DNA from: RUG721 sp040307385
Lineage (GTDB): Bacteria > Actinomycetota > Coriobacteriia > Coriobacteriales > Atopobiaceae
Direction of reading: 5' to 3'
Length of the DNA stretch: 5,390 nucleotides
Assembly (NCBI GenBank): GCA_040307385.1
Contig: JAWRJQ010000018.1
Coordinates: forward strand, 1 to 5,390
Shown: positions 5,265-5,390 of the stretch, in pieces
Numbering within the stretch: the stretch's first letter is position 1
Layout: each line of letters begins with the position of its first letter
Position numbers and translations under genes: made by a program
Notes under the pieces: model-generated
What the model saw: only the letters and a program-made list of their open reading frames with translations
What the model was told of the DNA's origin: nothing
The model's database searches: none

Positions 5265-5390
5265 CTAATCAAGGGAGACCGTTCTGCCTATTCTGAGCCC
5301 GTGAGGCGGAAGGTGCGAGACGAGCAGGACCAGCCGATCTTCTGACCAGCGGTTTATCTCCTGCACCATGAGCTCGATCGTTTCGGCGTC
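5265..5390 (-). CDS. C-terminal fragment of a probable ABC transporter ATP-binding protein
   Basis: On the minus strand a frame is open from the window edge (5390) to a TAG at 5267-5265, giving 41 residues. The fragment begins DAETIELMVQEIN, fitting the residues after the D-loop Asp of an ABC ATPase. It continues RLVLLVSHLPP, which resembles the final beta strand and H-loop histidine, and ends GLRIGRTVSLD, like the usual 'drv..L..G' close. The Walker A, signature and Walker B motifs would lie outside the window. It is convergent with the GntR-ABC operon and separate from it. The assignment rests on the SH motif and spacing only, so another P-loop protein is possible; its substrate and any fusion to a membrane domain are unknown. 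Confidence 0.55.
   Translation of the reverse strand, partial: DAETIELMVQEINRWSEDRLVLLVSHLPPHGLRIGRTVSLD

Overview
The window is high-GC DNA with strong Shine-Dalgarno sites and close gene packing. Its genes are a fermentative D-lactate dehydrogenase, a pyruvate kinase, and a small GntR/ABC operon of a type common in Gram-positive bacteria. Together these suggest a saccharolytic anaerobic actinobacterium, most plausibly of class Coriobacteriia (Collinsella/Olsenella-like). This placement comes from composition and protein style, not from a search.

Layout, left to right. (1) Bases 1-123 are the 3' end of a regulator with a Fis-type helix-turn-helix, as in sigma-54-dependent activators. (2) After a 209-bp gap with a possible Rex-like redox operator comes a complete ldhA-type D-lactate dehydrogenase (333-1337). 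A GC-rich hairpin follows it. (3) A complete pyruvate kinase gene follows (1459-2898). The two enzymes cover the last steps of sugar fermentation: PEP to pyruvate with ATP gain, then pyruvate to D-lactate with NAD+ regeneration. (4) Bases 2899-3200 are non-coding and highly structured. They hold a stem-loop just after pyk, a 117-bp interrupted palindrome built from four copies of a ~23-bp unit, a 29-bp direct repeat on each side of that palindrome, and an 18-bp tandem G/C-tract repeat. This is the most unusual part of the window. (5) A near-consensus sigma-70 promoter, with AT palindromes in its spacer and -10 region, drives a tight three-gene operon: a YtrA-like GntR regulator, an ABC ATPase and a six-TM ABC-2 permease. 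The first junction overlaps (ATGA) and the second abuts (TAGATG). (6) A perfect 8-bp hairpin separates this operon from a convergent minus-strand gene. Only 41 C-terminal residues of that gene are inside the window, and they look like the D-loop to H-loop end of another ABC ATPase.

The GntR protein probably represses its own operon until a membrane- or envelope-related signal relieves it, as in the YtrA family; the transported substrate cannot be read from the sequence. No tRNA, rRNA, transposase or CRISPR array was seen.
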